A DNA stretch of 64,000 nt from Corynebacterium breve (GTDB taxonomy: Bacteria > Actinomycetota > Actinomycetes > Mycobacteriales > Mycobacteriaceae), in assembly GCF_030252165.1 (NCBI RefSeq), contig NZ_CP126969.1:1426001-1490000 (forward strand), given 5' to 3'. The position numbers and the translations under genes are program-made. The notes beneath the pieces are model-generated. The model saw only the letters and a program-made list of their open reading frames with translations, did no database searches and was not told where the DNA came from. Positions 54,423-64,000 of this stretch are shown here, in pieces (position 1 is the stretch's first letter; every line of letters starts with the position of its first letter).

Positions 54423-55706
54423 TTATTTCTTCCGGCGAACTTCCTTCAGCCGTGTGGCGATGTTGTTGTTTTCCACCACTCGGTATTTGCCAAGGGTGCG
54501 ATCGATAGCGGTCAACAGGATTCCGAAAGCGATGATAAACGCCGCGGTTGTAAATGCCCCTGGGTAACCGGTGCTTGCCACGATCATTCCGAACACCATC
54601 GACCCGGTGCCAGTGCCACCATCGAAGAAGATGTTCCACACTGCTGATGCTTCGGAGACCTTGGTGCGTGGGAGTCGGTAGAACATGCTGAGCAGTGCCT
54701 CATTTTGCACCGCGCCGAAGCCGCCGCCGAAGAGCACTGCCGCGAGGACCATCCACCACACTGACCAGTCGAAGACCATTACGGAGACGATGAGCAAAAT
54801 TCCTGCCAGAGCGGAGAACTGCGCCGGGATCATAGCGATACCTGGCTCACCGCGCTTATCTGCGATGATGCCGACGAAATAGCGCACGATCATGGCTGCT
54901 GCGCCCGCGATCGACAAAATGAGGCCGCCGAGGACTGCTCCTGTTGCAGGATCTTGTTCCTTAATGGATGCCGGCAAGAATGCGGTGATGGCGCCGAAGC
55001 TCATGGACAATGTTGTCAACGCGAGGGCCGGGACGATCACCAACTTCCACATCGGTGTCTGCAGTGAGGTGGAGTCGTGCTTTTCTGCTCGATCGGCTTT
55101 GATATGAGGAATTCTCAAACACATCAACCCTGCGACCAAGGCGATCACTGCGGCGAGGATGTAGACGGAGTTGTATCCAAACGGCTCGGCCATTGCAAGG
55201 CCAACCGGTAAGAAGAGCATCTGCGCAACGCCGACGAAAACGCCGAGCATTCCCGTAGCTTTTCCTAGGAAGCGTGCGGGCACGAGCTCTGCCATCAGAG
55301 CAGATTCGGCAACAGTAATTGCGCCAAAACCTACTCCACGCAGTGCGCTGAAGAGCAATACAGTGGAGGCATCCATGTTGATCATGTGACCAAGCGCCGG
55401 GATGCCGAGCAGCAGCGCGGACACCACCATCACTGGGTTGTACCCCACGGTGCGCAGCATCCACGGAGTGCAAACCTGGGTAATTACCGTGGCCGCCATG
55501 AAGATGCCGGTAGAGGCACCTGCAAGGGTTGCCGAGCCACCGGCTTCGAGTACTGCCACTGGGAGGACGGGCAGCAAAAGCGACCAGGCACCGAAGGCGG
55601 CACCGACGGCGATGAGGGTGGGCACAAATCCTGGTGCCTTCCAGATGCTGTCGAGTTGTTCAATCTCGTCGCGGGAAAGGCGCTGGGTGGCCACGTTCCT
55701 CATCAC
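54423..55706 (-). CDS. MFS transporter in the his operon
   Basis: This 427-residue protein has about twelve membrane segments and the major-facilitator layout: a long cytoplasmic loop near 200 with ADRAEKHDS, and [11 protein letters not shown] after the eighth segment. It resembles drug-efflux-type MFS proteins. The position between the 68-residue membrane protein and hisH repeats the C. glutamicum order (cg2301/cg2302 region, from memory), which suggests a role linked to histidine or its intermediates. The substrate is unknown. The start is [13 protein letters not shown]. Confidence 0.85.
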   Translation of the reverse strand: MMRNVATQRLSRDEIEQLDSIWKAPGFVPTLIAVGAAFGAWSLLLPVLPVAVLEAGGSATLAGASTGIFMAATVITQVCTPWMLRTVGYNPVMVVSALLLGIPALGHMINMDASTVLLFSALRGVGFGAITVAESALMAELVPARFLGKATGMLGVFVGVAQMLFLPVGLAMAEPFGYNSVYILAAVIALVAGLMCLRIPHIKADRAEKHDSTSLQTPMWKLVIVPALALTTLSMSFGAITAFLPASIKEQDPATGAVLGGLILSIAGAAAMIVRYFVGIIADKRGEPGIAMIPAQFSALAGILLIVSVMVFDWSVWWMVLAAVLFGGGFGAVQNEALLSMFYRLPRTKVSEASAVWNIFFDGGTGTGSMVFGMIVASTGYPGAFTTAAFIIAFGILLTAIDRTLGKYRVVENNNIATRLKEVRRKK

Positions 55707-55709
55707 TCC

Positions 55710-55916
55710 TTAAAACGGCATCAGGTTGAACAAGCTCCCCAACGCTACCAACAGTGCTACGGCGGCTAGTACCGCCATGATCATCGTCATTAACTTAGAT
55801 CCGTTTTGATACGCGGACCAAGCACCACCGACAAACATGCCTGCCACGATGAACAACAGCCACACGGCCATGCTCCCGCCTACTGAGGGAGAGCCTTCAG
55901 CAAGTAAGCGAGTCAT
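55710..55916 (-). CDS. Small membrane protein in the his operon
   Basis: This 68-residue protein has two hydrophobic segments (about 16-34 and 43-64) and a short N-terminus. It is separated by 3 bp from both hisB and the MFS gene, so it must be co-translated with them. It may be a partner of the MFS transporter. No family function is known to me. Confidence 0.75.
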   Translation of the reverse strand: MTRLLAEGSPSVGGSMAVWLLFIVAGMFVGGAWSAYQNGSKLMTMIMAVLAAVALLVALGSLFNLMPF

Positions 55917-55919
55917 AGA

Positions 55920-56521
55920 TTACAGAGCGCCCTTGGTTGATGGAACACCGTGGACGCGCGGATCCATCTCGGTTGCTTCGCGCAGAGCGCGAGCCACGGC
56001 CTTGTATTCTGCCTCGGTGATGTGGTGCGGGTCGCGACCGTATTTCACGTTGACGTGCAAGGTGATGCGCGAGTTGTAGGCTAATGTCTCGAAAAAGTGG
56101 CGGTTGATCACGGTGGCGTAATGCCCGCCGATGATCTGCCAGTCCATGTTCTCTGGCTCGCCGTTCATGACAAAGTATGGACGGCCTGAAATATCTAGCA
56201 CGGCTTCAACCAGAGTCTCATCCATCGGCAGCTGCATGGAGCCGAAGCGACGGATGCCCTTCTTATCTCCCACTGCGTCAAGTAGTGCCCAGCCCATGGT
56301 GATCGCGGTGTCCTCGACGGTGTGGTGCGCGTCGATGTGCGTGTCACCCGTGGCGTGCACCTTGAGGTCGAAGGAACCGTGGGTGCCAAATGCGGTGAGC
56401 ATGTGGTCAAAAAACGGCAGGCCGGTATTTACGTCGACATTGCCTGAACCGTCGAGATTGATCTCCACGGTGATATCGGACTCGCTAGTAGTGCGAGTTG
56501 CGGTGCCAATACGGTCAGCCA

Positions 56522-56522
<1 letters not shown>
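55920..56522 (-). CDS. hisB: Imidazoleglycerol-phosphate dehydratase
   Basis: This 200-residue monofunctional IGPD has metal-binding histidine blocks [36 protein letters not shown] and [17 protein letters not shown]. It lacks the histidinol-phosphatase domain found fused in enterobacteria. It abuts hisC with a 1-bp overlap. Confidence 0.96.
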
Positions 56523-58962
<2,440 letters not shown>

Positions 58963-59110
58963 CGATTCTCTCCTCGAGCTTGAGTGGGTGCGCTCAGCAG
59001 TGAGCGCGGGTACGCCTCTCATTGTATTCCTGCGGGTGGTTTCCACCACACATCGGCTGTGTATGGCCTTACCCGGCAGTTTTGCAGCTTCTACTTCACG
59101 GATTGGTGCG
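58963..59110 (-). promoter_or_regulatory. Possible hisD leader with two hairpins
   Basis: The hisD upstream region contains a perfect 7-bp hairpin (GCGCTCA-CTGC-TGAGCGC, 58990-59007) and a 5-bp hairpin with flanking repeats (GGTGG-AAA-CCACC, 59035-59047). CAT triplets are present. From memory, the his operon leader of C. glutamicum has been reported as T-box-like or attenuator controlled. Here the folding potential is visible, but the canonical T-box sequence was not confirmed. Confidence 0.35.
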
Positions 59111-59175
59111 CTTAGGATAGCGTGCAAGACAGAGAGATAGATCCCTTTAACAGCCCTTTGAAGGAGGTGAGCAGG

Positions 59176-60204
59176 TTGGCCAAACACCGCGCGCCCGATC
59201 CCCAAGATGAATTTGCCACTGAGGTAACGCTGACGCGGGTGGCGAAAATGCTCACCGGTTTAGGCTACGAGACCGTGGCGGAGTTCGACCGTCTTGTGAT
59301 CTCCGGTCACGACTACGTCGCCACCGTGTGGATCAGTTTTTCCGCCCCCTTGGCTTTGGTCATCGATGGTCAACGACGCGTTCCCGCACCGTTCGAGCAG
59401 GCCTCGACCCTTGCGCACTTCCTAGACACTTGGAATCACGACCGCATCGCCCCCACCGCGAGCTATCACATGCTTGACACCGGTGACTTGCTAATTCGCC
59501 TGCGGTCCGCGACCTTTATCAAGTTTGGGCTTACCGACGACCAGCTCGCCTCGGCTCTCACCGGCGCGCTAAATTCAATGAACACGTTTTCTACTGAGTA
59601 TCGCGTGCATTTTCTGGCCAACGACGAGGACGAATCGTTGCCGGAAACAATCAAGCGAGCCCAAGACACTGAGGCACTGCGCGGCCCACACCCCAGTACT
59701 CGCCACCTTCCGCCCGACGAGGAACTCCCGGTGTTTGGGGCCCCTGATCCTGTGGAGATCTCCGGCGACGAGCCACTCGACGAGTTTGAATTTTCCCATG
59801 TCGTCGAACCTTTGGATCAGTTGGATTTTCGTTATTCGATCGCAGATGAAGACATCGTGACTACCGCAGTTAACGGCCTAGGTTTCGCTTTGTGCGTTGA
59901 TTCCGACACGTTTTTCCGCGTTACCGGCGTCTACCCCACCACGCTCGATCCCACGCACGACTTCTTAAGCGTGTGGCTGGCGTGCAACGAGCACAACGAG
60001 GAAGCGGTATTCACCACCGCTTATACCCGCGTAGAAAACGACACCTTGCTCTTGCAAGTGGAGACCGCTTGCGACATTTCGCAAGGAATGGCGCTAGATC
60101 AACGCAGCCATTTTGTGGTGTCCTCCCTGGTCGGAATCTTAAGCGGGATGGACACGGTTTGCTTGCAGGCCTGCGGCTATTCCATTATCGATTGGCCGCA
60201 GTAG
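59176..60204 (+). CDS. YbjN-domain protein (two tandem domains)
   Basis: This protein is about 342 residues. Two YbjN-like modules are visible, at about 15-165 ([21 protein letters not shown]... [27 protein letters not shown]) and about 205-340, separated by an acidic, Pro-rich linker. The start is set at a TTG (59176) because it lies 8 bp after a perfect AAGGAGG; an upstream GTG at 59122 lacks one. YbjN folds resemble type III secretion chaperones; the role in actinobacteria is unknown. Confidence 0.8.
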   Translation: MAKHRAPDPQDEFATEVTLTRVAKMLTGLGYETVAEFDRLVISGHDYVATVWISFSAPLALVIDGQRRVPAPFEQASTLAHFLDTWNHDRIAPTASYHMLDTGDLLIRLRSATFIKFGLTDDQLASALTGALNSMNTFSTEYRVHFLANDEDESLPETIKRAQDTEALRGPHPSTRHLPPDEELPVFGAPDPVEISGDEPLDEFEFSHVVEPLDQLDFRYSIADEDIVTTAVNGLGFALCVDSDTFFRVTGVYPTTLDPTHDFLSVWLACNEHNEEAVFTTAYTRVENDTLLLQVETACDISQGMALDQRSHFVVSSLVGILSGMDTVCLQACGYSIIDWPQ

Positions 60205-60236
60205 GTTTGGCCGCAGTAGGTTTGGGCGCAGCGCAG
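60192..60236. repeat. 15-bp tandem repeat across the YbjN gene stop codon
   Basis: TTGGCCGCAGTAGGT occurs twice head to tail (60192-60206 and 60207-60221), followed by a degenerate third copy (60222-60236). The first copy contains the TAG stop of the YbjN gene. Replication slippage is the simplest explanation. Confidence 0.75.
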
Positions 60237-60812
60237 TTACACCGCATCGTCAGCTGGCGATGACGCTTCAAGTTCTTCGGGCGTTGCGACGAGTGCCATT
60301 GTCCAATAAGCAAGCGTTGCCATAAATGGGCCTGCCAGCCAACCCACCCCAGGGGCTAACGCTGGGACAAGTTTTACCCCTTCGAGGTTTCCCGAGGAAT
60401 GCTCCGGCATGGGATGCAACGCGTTCGCGGTCCATTCGCCCACGACGTAAAAACTCACGGCCGCGAAGAAGGCTACTACCCCTGACCACAGCAGCATTCC
60501 TACTCCGGAAATTCCGCCGACGATGAGAAAAGCGATGATGGCGATGATCGCACCGGCTAGGCCCGTGAGGATCGCAAAAGAGATGAACGAAGAGAATTCG
60601 ACGTTGACGGGGCTGGCAGCTTCGTCGACAAGCAGCATGCCGTCTTTCATGTTCCCGATATAAGTGGGGCGAAGGGCTCCCCAGATTGCGCCGACGACTA
60701 CACCGAGTAGGAGCCCCCACATCAAAACACCCGCGCCCGAACCTACGACGAAGCGACCGGTGTTCCGTGGTCGTTGAGCGCGGGTCGCAGTAGGAGTGCG
60801 GTAGTTAGTCAT
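60237..60812 (-). CDS. Integral membrane protein of unknown function
   Basis: This 191-residue protein has four predicted membrane segments (about 27-47, 75-97, 104-125 and 155-176), an Arg-rich N-terminus and an acidic C-terminal tail. It somewhat resembles the DUF2567 type of actinobacterial membrane proteins in layout, but I am not confident in that family. It converges on the YbjN gene. Confidence 0.65.
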   Translation of the reverse strand: MTNYRTPTATRAQRPRNTGRFVVGSGAGVLMWGLLLGVVVGAIWGALRPTYIGNMKDGMLLVDEAASPVNVEFSSFISFAILTGLAGAIIAIIAFLIVGGISGVGMLLWSGVVAFFAAVSFYVVGEWTANALHPMPEHSSGNLEGVKLVPALAPGVGWLAGPFMATLAYWTMALVATPEELEASSPADDAV

Positions 60813-60908
60813 GGGTGTATACCGTACTCCGCACTTGAGCGCGGGGTGATCTAAGCCGGGGTGAGTTAAAAGTTCCCACCACCGGACAATTAGACAGCGG
60901 AGCTATCT

Positions 60909-61616
60909 TTAGTTGCACATCTTCCACGAGCCGTTTTCGTGCTCGAAGATCTGGGTAGCGTGGCTTGGGCCGTCCTTGGTGTGCACGGAGACTGTAGCCG
61001 ATGCGCGGTTGCCATCAACCTTGACGTCCGAGACGTTTTCCACGTAATTCTGCGAGGTGTCGATGCCAAGCTCTGCGAAGGACATGTCAGGCATGCTTCC
61101 GGTATCAAATGCCTGTGGGCCGCCGTTTTCGTCGATCACGCGGGCGCAGGTGTTGTTCAGCATCGCGTCGGTCATGCCCTTGAGGGTGTTCTGTGCGTAC
61201 AGGTCGTCAATTACCGCACGAATCTCCGCGGTTACCTCAGGGGACCCTTCAACACCACTTTGCAGCGGCTGAATATCTGCAATCGGAGCCTGACCATTAT
61301 TGAATGGGTTTTCTACGGTGTTCGGATCACCCTGCGGGCCAAGGTTCTCTCCCGGAGGGGTATTTGGATCAGCTGGCTTGTCCTTGTCTTCGCCTTCCGG
61401 CTTCTCCTCGGAAGTTGCGGACTCTGTGGATTCAGTGGATTCCTTGGTCTCAGAAGACTTCGCCTTCGAGGAATCCGCCGCCTTGGACGCCGTTGCTTCC
61501 GTTGCGTCAGAAGCAGTCTTGGTTTCCGACTCGTCCGAGCCGCATGCAGACAACGCAAGCGGAAGCACAAGGGCTGCGGCTGCGATTGTCTTTTTTGTCT
61601 TTGTGGAAACCTTCAC
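60909..61616 (-). CDS. Secreted lipoprotein with Ser/Glu/Lys-rich linker
   Basis: This 235-residue protein has a lipoprotein signal peptide with lipobox LALSAC (Cys25). A low-complexity Ser/Thr/Glu/Lys linker (26-90) and a globular C-terminal domain (about 110-235) follow. The domain shows VTAEIRAVIDDLYAQNTLKGMTDAMLNNTCARV and ends FEHENGSWKMCN, the layout of an NTF2/DUF4878-like fold. Two cysteines (about 157 and 234) may pair. Its function is unknown. Lipidation would need the Lgt encoded in this window. Confidence 0.78.
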   Translation of the reverse strand: MKVSTKTKKTIAAAALVLPLALSACGSDESETKTASDATEATASKAADSSKAKSSETKESTESTESATSEEKPEGEDKDKPADPNTPPGENLGPQGDPNTVENPFNNGQAPIADIQPLQSGVEGSPEVTAEIRAVIDDLYAQNTLKGMTDAMLNNTCARVIDENGGPQAFDTGSMPDMSFAELGIDTSQNYVENVSDVKVDGNRASATVSVHTKDGPSHATQIFEHENGSWKMCN

Positions 61617-61829
61617 GTTGTCTTTCTCCTCGGGTTACGCCAGGCATTTCACCGATCGTCCGACTCCTTTCCAGGAAGCGATACCTCGGTAGCACGTAGA
61701 AATGCCCAGCTGCATATTTGGCTTTCACTGACCTTATCAATGGAGTCCTTGTTTTTATTACAAGTCTTCCGCATAGAACACTGTGAATGTCCGCTTGCTC
61801 ACGTACATCCGGCACAATCCCTGCCGACA

Positions 61830-61847
61830 GATTGAGTATCCTCAATC
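61830..61847. promoter_or_regulatory. Palindromic operator before the TetR-type regulator gene
   Basis: GATTGAG-TATC-CTCAATC is a perfect 7+7 bp inverted repeat ending 3 bp before the ATG at 61851. It is in the right place for autorepression by the encoded TetR protein. The rest of the 234-bp upstream gap is AT-rich and shows no other clear element. Confidence 0.6.
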
Positions 61848-61850
61848 ATC

Positions 61851-62432
61851 ATGCAGCTCTCTCGTAGTTACATCGTCGACGCGGCGCTAGAGATCCTGGA
61901 CACCTATGGATTCGCCGATATGACCATGCGTCGCGTTGCCACGCAGCTCGGTGTGGCCCCCGGCGCACTTTATTGGCACATCTCCAACAAACAGGAGCTC
62001 GTCGCAGCAATCGCCGAGGCGATCATCGAACCCATCGGCGTTCGCTTGGCGACGACTCCCCTGTCCCCGGATGAGCTATGCACTAGTTTGCGCGAGTTCC
62101 TGCTCCATCACCGCGACGGTGCCGAAGTGGTAGCTGCTGCCATGTCACAGCCGCAATCCGCTGTGCGATTGAAAATATTTGAGGCTGTGACGTCGTCGAT
62201 AAGCGAGTATTTTGACACCCAGATTCTCAGCCCCAGCGACATCGAAGCAGCAGCAACGGGCTTAACCCACCTGACCGTGGGTGCAGCCGCATTACACCAG
62301 GCAGGTCTGCAGTTTGCCGAAGCGACCGGCGAGGAGTTCGACGCCGACAATGAATGGCAATCCCAGAATGCCGTCAGGTTGCTCTTAGCAGGTTTGCGAA
62401 TGAAGGAACTCGAGAGCCAAAACGGTAAGTAA
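61851..62432 (+). CDS. TetR-family transcriptional regulator
   Basis: This 193-residue protein has an N-terminal TetR helix-turn-helix (YIVDAALEILDTYGFADMTMRRVATQLGVAPGALYWHISNKQELVAAIAEAI). The helical ligand-binding domain (about 65-190) resembles the TetR_C class that includes tetracycline-repressor relatives. A palindrome directly upstream suggests autoregulation. The adjacent glgX starts 27 bp downstream and might be co-transcribed, but the ligand and targets are unknown. Confidence 0.87.
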   Translation: MQLSRSYIVDAALEILDTYGFADMTMRRVATQLGVAPGALYWHISNKQELVAAIAEAIIEPIGVRLATTPLSPDELCTSLREFLLHHRDGAEVVAAAMSQPQSAVRLKIFEAVTSSISEYFDTQILSPSDIEAAATGLTHLTVGAAALHQAGLQFAEATGEEFDADNEWQSQNAVRLLLAGLRMKELESQNGK

Positions 62433-62459
62433 TGCGATTTTCCACTAGCATTGCCAACT

Positions 62460-64000
62460 ATGACTAACGCGACTGCAGAAACTCCCCAGGTTTGGCCCGG
62501 GGATGCCTATCCGCTCGGCTCAACCTACGACGGCGCAGGAACCAACTTCGCAATCTTTTCCAACATCGCCCACAAGGTGGAACTCTGCCTGATCGACCGC
62601 GAGGAAAACGAGATCCGCGTTCCTCTGGAAGAGAAGGACAACTACGTCTGGCACGCTTACCTCCCTGGCGTTGTGCCGGGCCAGCGCTATGGATACCGCA
62701 TTCATGGCCCTTGGGACCCAGCCAACGGCAAGCGTTGCGATCCAAACAAGCTTCTTGTCGATCCATACGCGCGAGCATTCGATGGCGAGTTCGACGGCGA
62801 CCCATCCCTCTTCTCCTACGACGTTTTTGCCGACCCTCCGGGAAGCGGGCGCAACGAAGACGACTCGCTTGGCCACACCATGAAGTCCGTCGTTGTCAAC
62901 CCGTTCTTCGACTGGGGTGACGACCGCGCTCCCAAGGTCCCAGCCCACGAAACCGTGATTTATGAAACTCACGTCAAGGGCATGACCGCCACTCACCCGG
63001 ACGTACCGGAGGAGATGCGCGGCACCTATGCCGGCATGGCGCACCCATCGGTGATCAACTACTTCAAAGATCTCGGCGTTACCTCGGTCGAGCTGATGCC
63101 GGTGCACCAGTTTCTCCAGGACGATCGCCTGCGCGATCTTGGTCTGCGCAACTACTGGGGCTACAACACCTTCGGCTTCTTTGCTCCCCAGCAGGATTAC
63201 GCTGCCGCAACCAAGCCAGGCGGCGCGGTGTCCGAATTCAAGGGCATGGTCCGCGCCTACCACGAGGCTGGAATCGAAATCATCCTCGACGTGGTGTACA
63301 ACCACACCGCCGAAGGCAACCACCTCGGCCCAACCATCGCATTCCGAGGCATCGACAACGAGGCGTACTACCGCTTGGTCGACGGCGACCGGTTCCACTA
63401 CATGGACTACACCGGCACGGGCAACTCCCTGAACGTGCGCGACCCGCACTCGCTGCAGCTCATCATGGATTCTTTGCGCTACTGGATCACAGAGATGCAC
63501 GTCGACGGCTTCCGCTTCGACTTGGCGTCCACCTTGGCGCGCGAGCTCGACGACGTCGATCGCCTTGCGACCTTCTTCGACCTGGTCCAGCAAGACCCTG
63601 TGGTGTCCCAGACAAAGCTCATCGCCGAGCCATGGGACATCGGCCACGACGGCTACCAGGTGGGCAACTTCCCAGCGCTCTGGAGCGAGTGGAACGGAAA
63701 GTACCGCGACACCATGCGCGACTTCTGGCGCGGCGAGCCTTCCACACTAGGTGAGTTCGCCTCCCGCCTGACCGGTTCTTCTGACCTGTACCAGCACAAC
63801 GGCCGCCGCCCAACCGCTTCGATCAACTTCATTACTGCTCACGATGGCTTTACGTTGAATGACCTAGTCAGCTACAACGAAAAGCACAATGAGGCGAACC
63901 ACGAAGACAATCGCGACGGCGAGTCCCACAACCGCTCCTGGAACCACGGCGTTGAAGGCCCCACCGACGATCCCGTCATCCTCGATCTGCGCGACCGTCA
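62460..64000 (+). CDS. glgX: Glycogen debranching enzyme GlgX (C-terminus beyond window)
   Basis: The first 513 residues are present. An N-terminal CBM48 domain (about 10-130; [27 protein letters not shown]) is followed by the GH13 barrel. The barrel shows [41 protein letters not shown], the nucleophile strand [10 protein letters not shown], the acid IAEPWD and [16 protein letters not shown]. The enzyme cleaves alpha-1,6 branches of phosphorylase-limit glycogen, complementing the glgP product. The ATG at 62460 is the first good start. Confidence 0.95.
   Translation, partial: MTNATAETPQVWPGDAYPLGSTYDGAGTNFAIFSNIAHKVELCLIDREENEIRVPLEEKDNYVWHAYLPGVVPGQRYGYRIHGPWDPANGKRCDPNKLLVDPYARAFDGEFDGDPSLFSYDVFADPPGSGRNEDDSLGHTMKSVVVNPFFDWGDDRAPKVPAHETVIYETHVKGMTATHPDVPEEMRGTYAGMAHPSVINYFKDLGVTSVELMPVHQFLQDDRLRDLGLRNYWGYNTFGFFAPQQDYAAATKPGGAVSEFKGMVRAYHEAGIEIILDVVYNHTAEGNHLGPTIAFRGIDNEAYYRLVDGDRFHYMDYTGTGNSLNVRDPHSLQLIMDSLRYWITEMHVDGFRFDLASTLARELDDVDRLATFFDLVQQDPVVSQTKLIAEPWDIGHDGYQVGNFPALWSEWNGKYRDTMRDFWRGEPSTLGEFASRLTGSSDLYQHNGRRPTASINFITAHDGFTLNDLVSYNEKHNEANHEDNRDGESHNRSWNHGVEGPTDDPVILDLRDR

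Overview
The window is chromosomal DNA of a Corynebacterium-type actinomycete. The assignment rests on gene content and order: ffh, ftsY, smc and acylphosphatase; mutM, rnc, a YceD-family gene and a SepIVA-like gene; gdhA; a glycogen phosphorylase next to pyk and lgt; a his cluster carrying impA; and glgX. From memory this closely follows the C. glutamicum map. The species cannot be named from sequence alone. No rRNA, tRNA, CRISPR array, transposase or integrase was found.

Layout. 1-6.0 kb (minus strand): yifB (cut by the window edge), yraN, a DUF2469 gene, rnhB, lepB, rplS and tex. 6.0-8.3 kb (plus strand): a small accessory block with an SdpI-family gene, a YtrA-type GntR regulator and a frameshifted DUF1648 gene, followed by a YefM/YoeB toxin-antitoxin pair with a clear operator. 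8.3-9.6 kb: trmD with an unexplained C-terminal extension. 9.6-17.7 kb (minus strand): a complete sortase-assembled pilus operon (tip adhesin, major pilin, sortase C, minor pilin, sortase C). 18-25.3 kb: a DUF4232 lipoprotein, rimM, a cupin, a NUDIX hydrolase, rpsP and two tandem membrane O-acyltransferase/SGNH paralogs. The usual rpsP-rimM-trmD-rplS ribosomal group is therefore split, with the pilus operon between rimM and trmD and accessory genes plus tex between trmD and rplS.

25.3-39.7 kb (minus strand): ffh, ftsY and smc (protein targeting and chromosome organisation), acylphosphatase, a small secreted protein, an AGCS amino-acid/sodium symporter, mutM, rnc, the YceD gene, the SepIVA-like gene and gdhA. 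39.9-46.7 kb (mostly plus strand): glycerate kinase, a DUF4921 GalT-like protein, an M20 amidohydrolase and glycogen phosphorylase. 46.9-59 kb (minus strand): pyk, lgt, a divergent TrpC-like protein, a Trp-associated membrane protein, then the histidine genes hisI, hisF, impA, hisA, hisH, an MFS exporter, a small membrane protein, hisB, hisC and hisD. 59-64 kb: a YbjN-domain protein, a membrane protein, a lipoprotein, a TetR regulator with a palindromic operator, and glgX running off the right edge.

Most of the window is conserved housekeeping DNA. The parts most worth a second look are the pilus island and its promoter palindrome (which recurs upstream of ffh), the tyrosine/tryptophan-rich insert in the tip adhesin, the TrpC-like protein lacking catalytic residues, the TrmD extension, and the SdpI/GntR/DUF1648 module.
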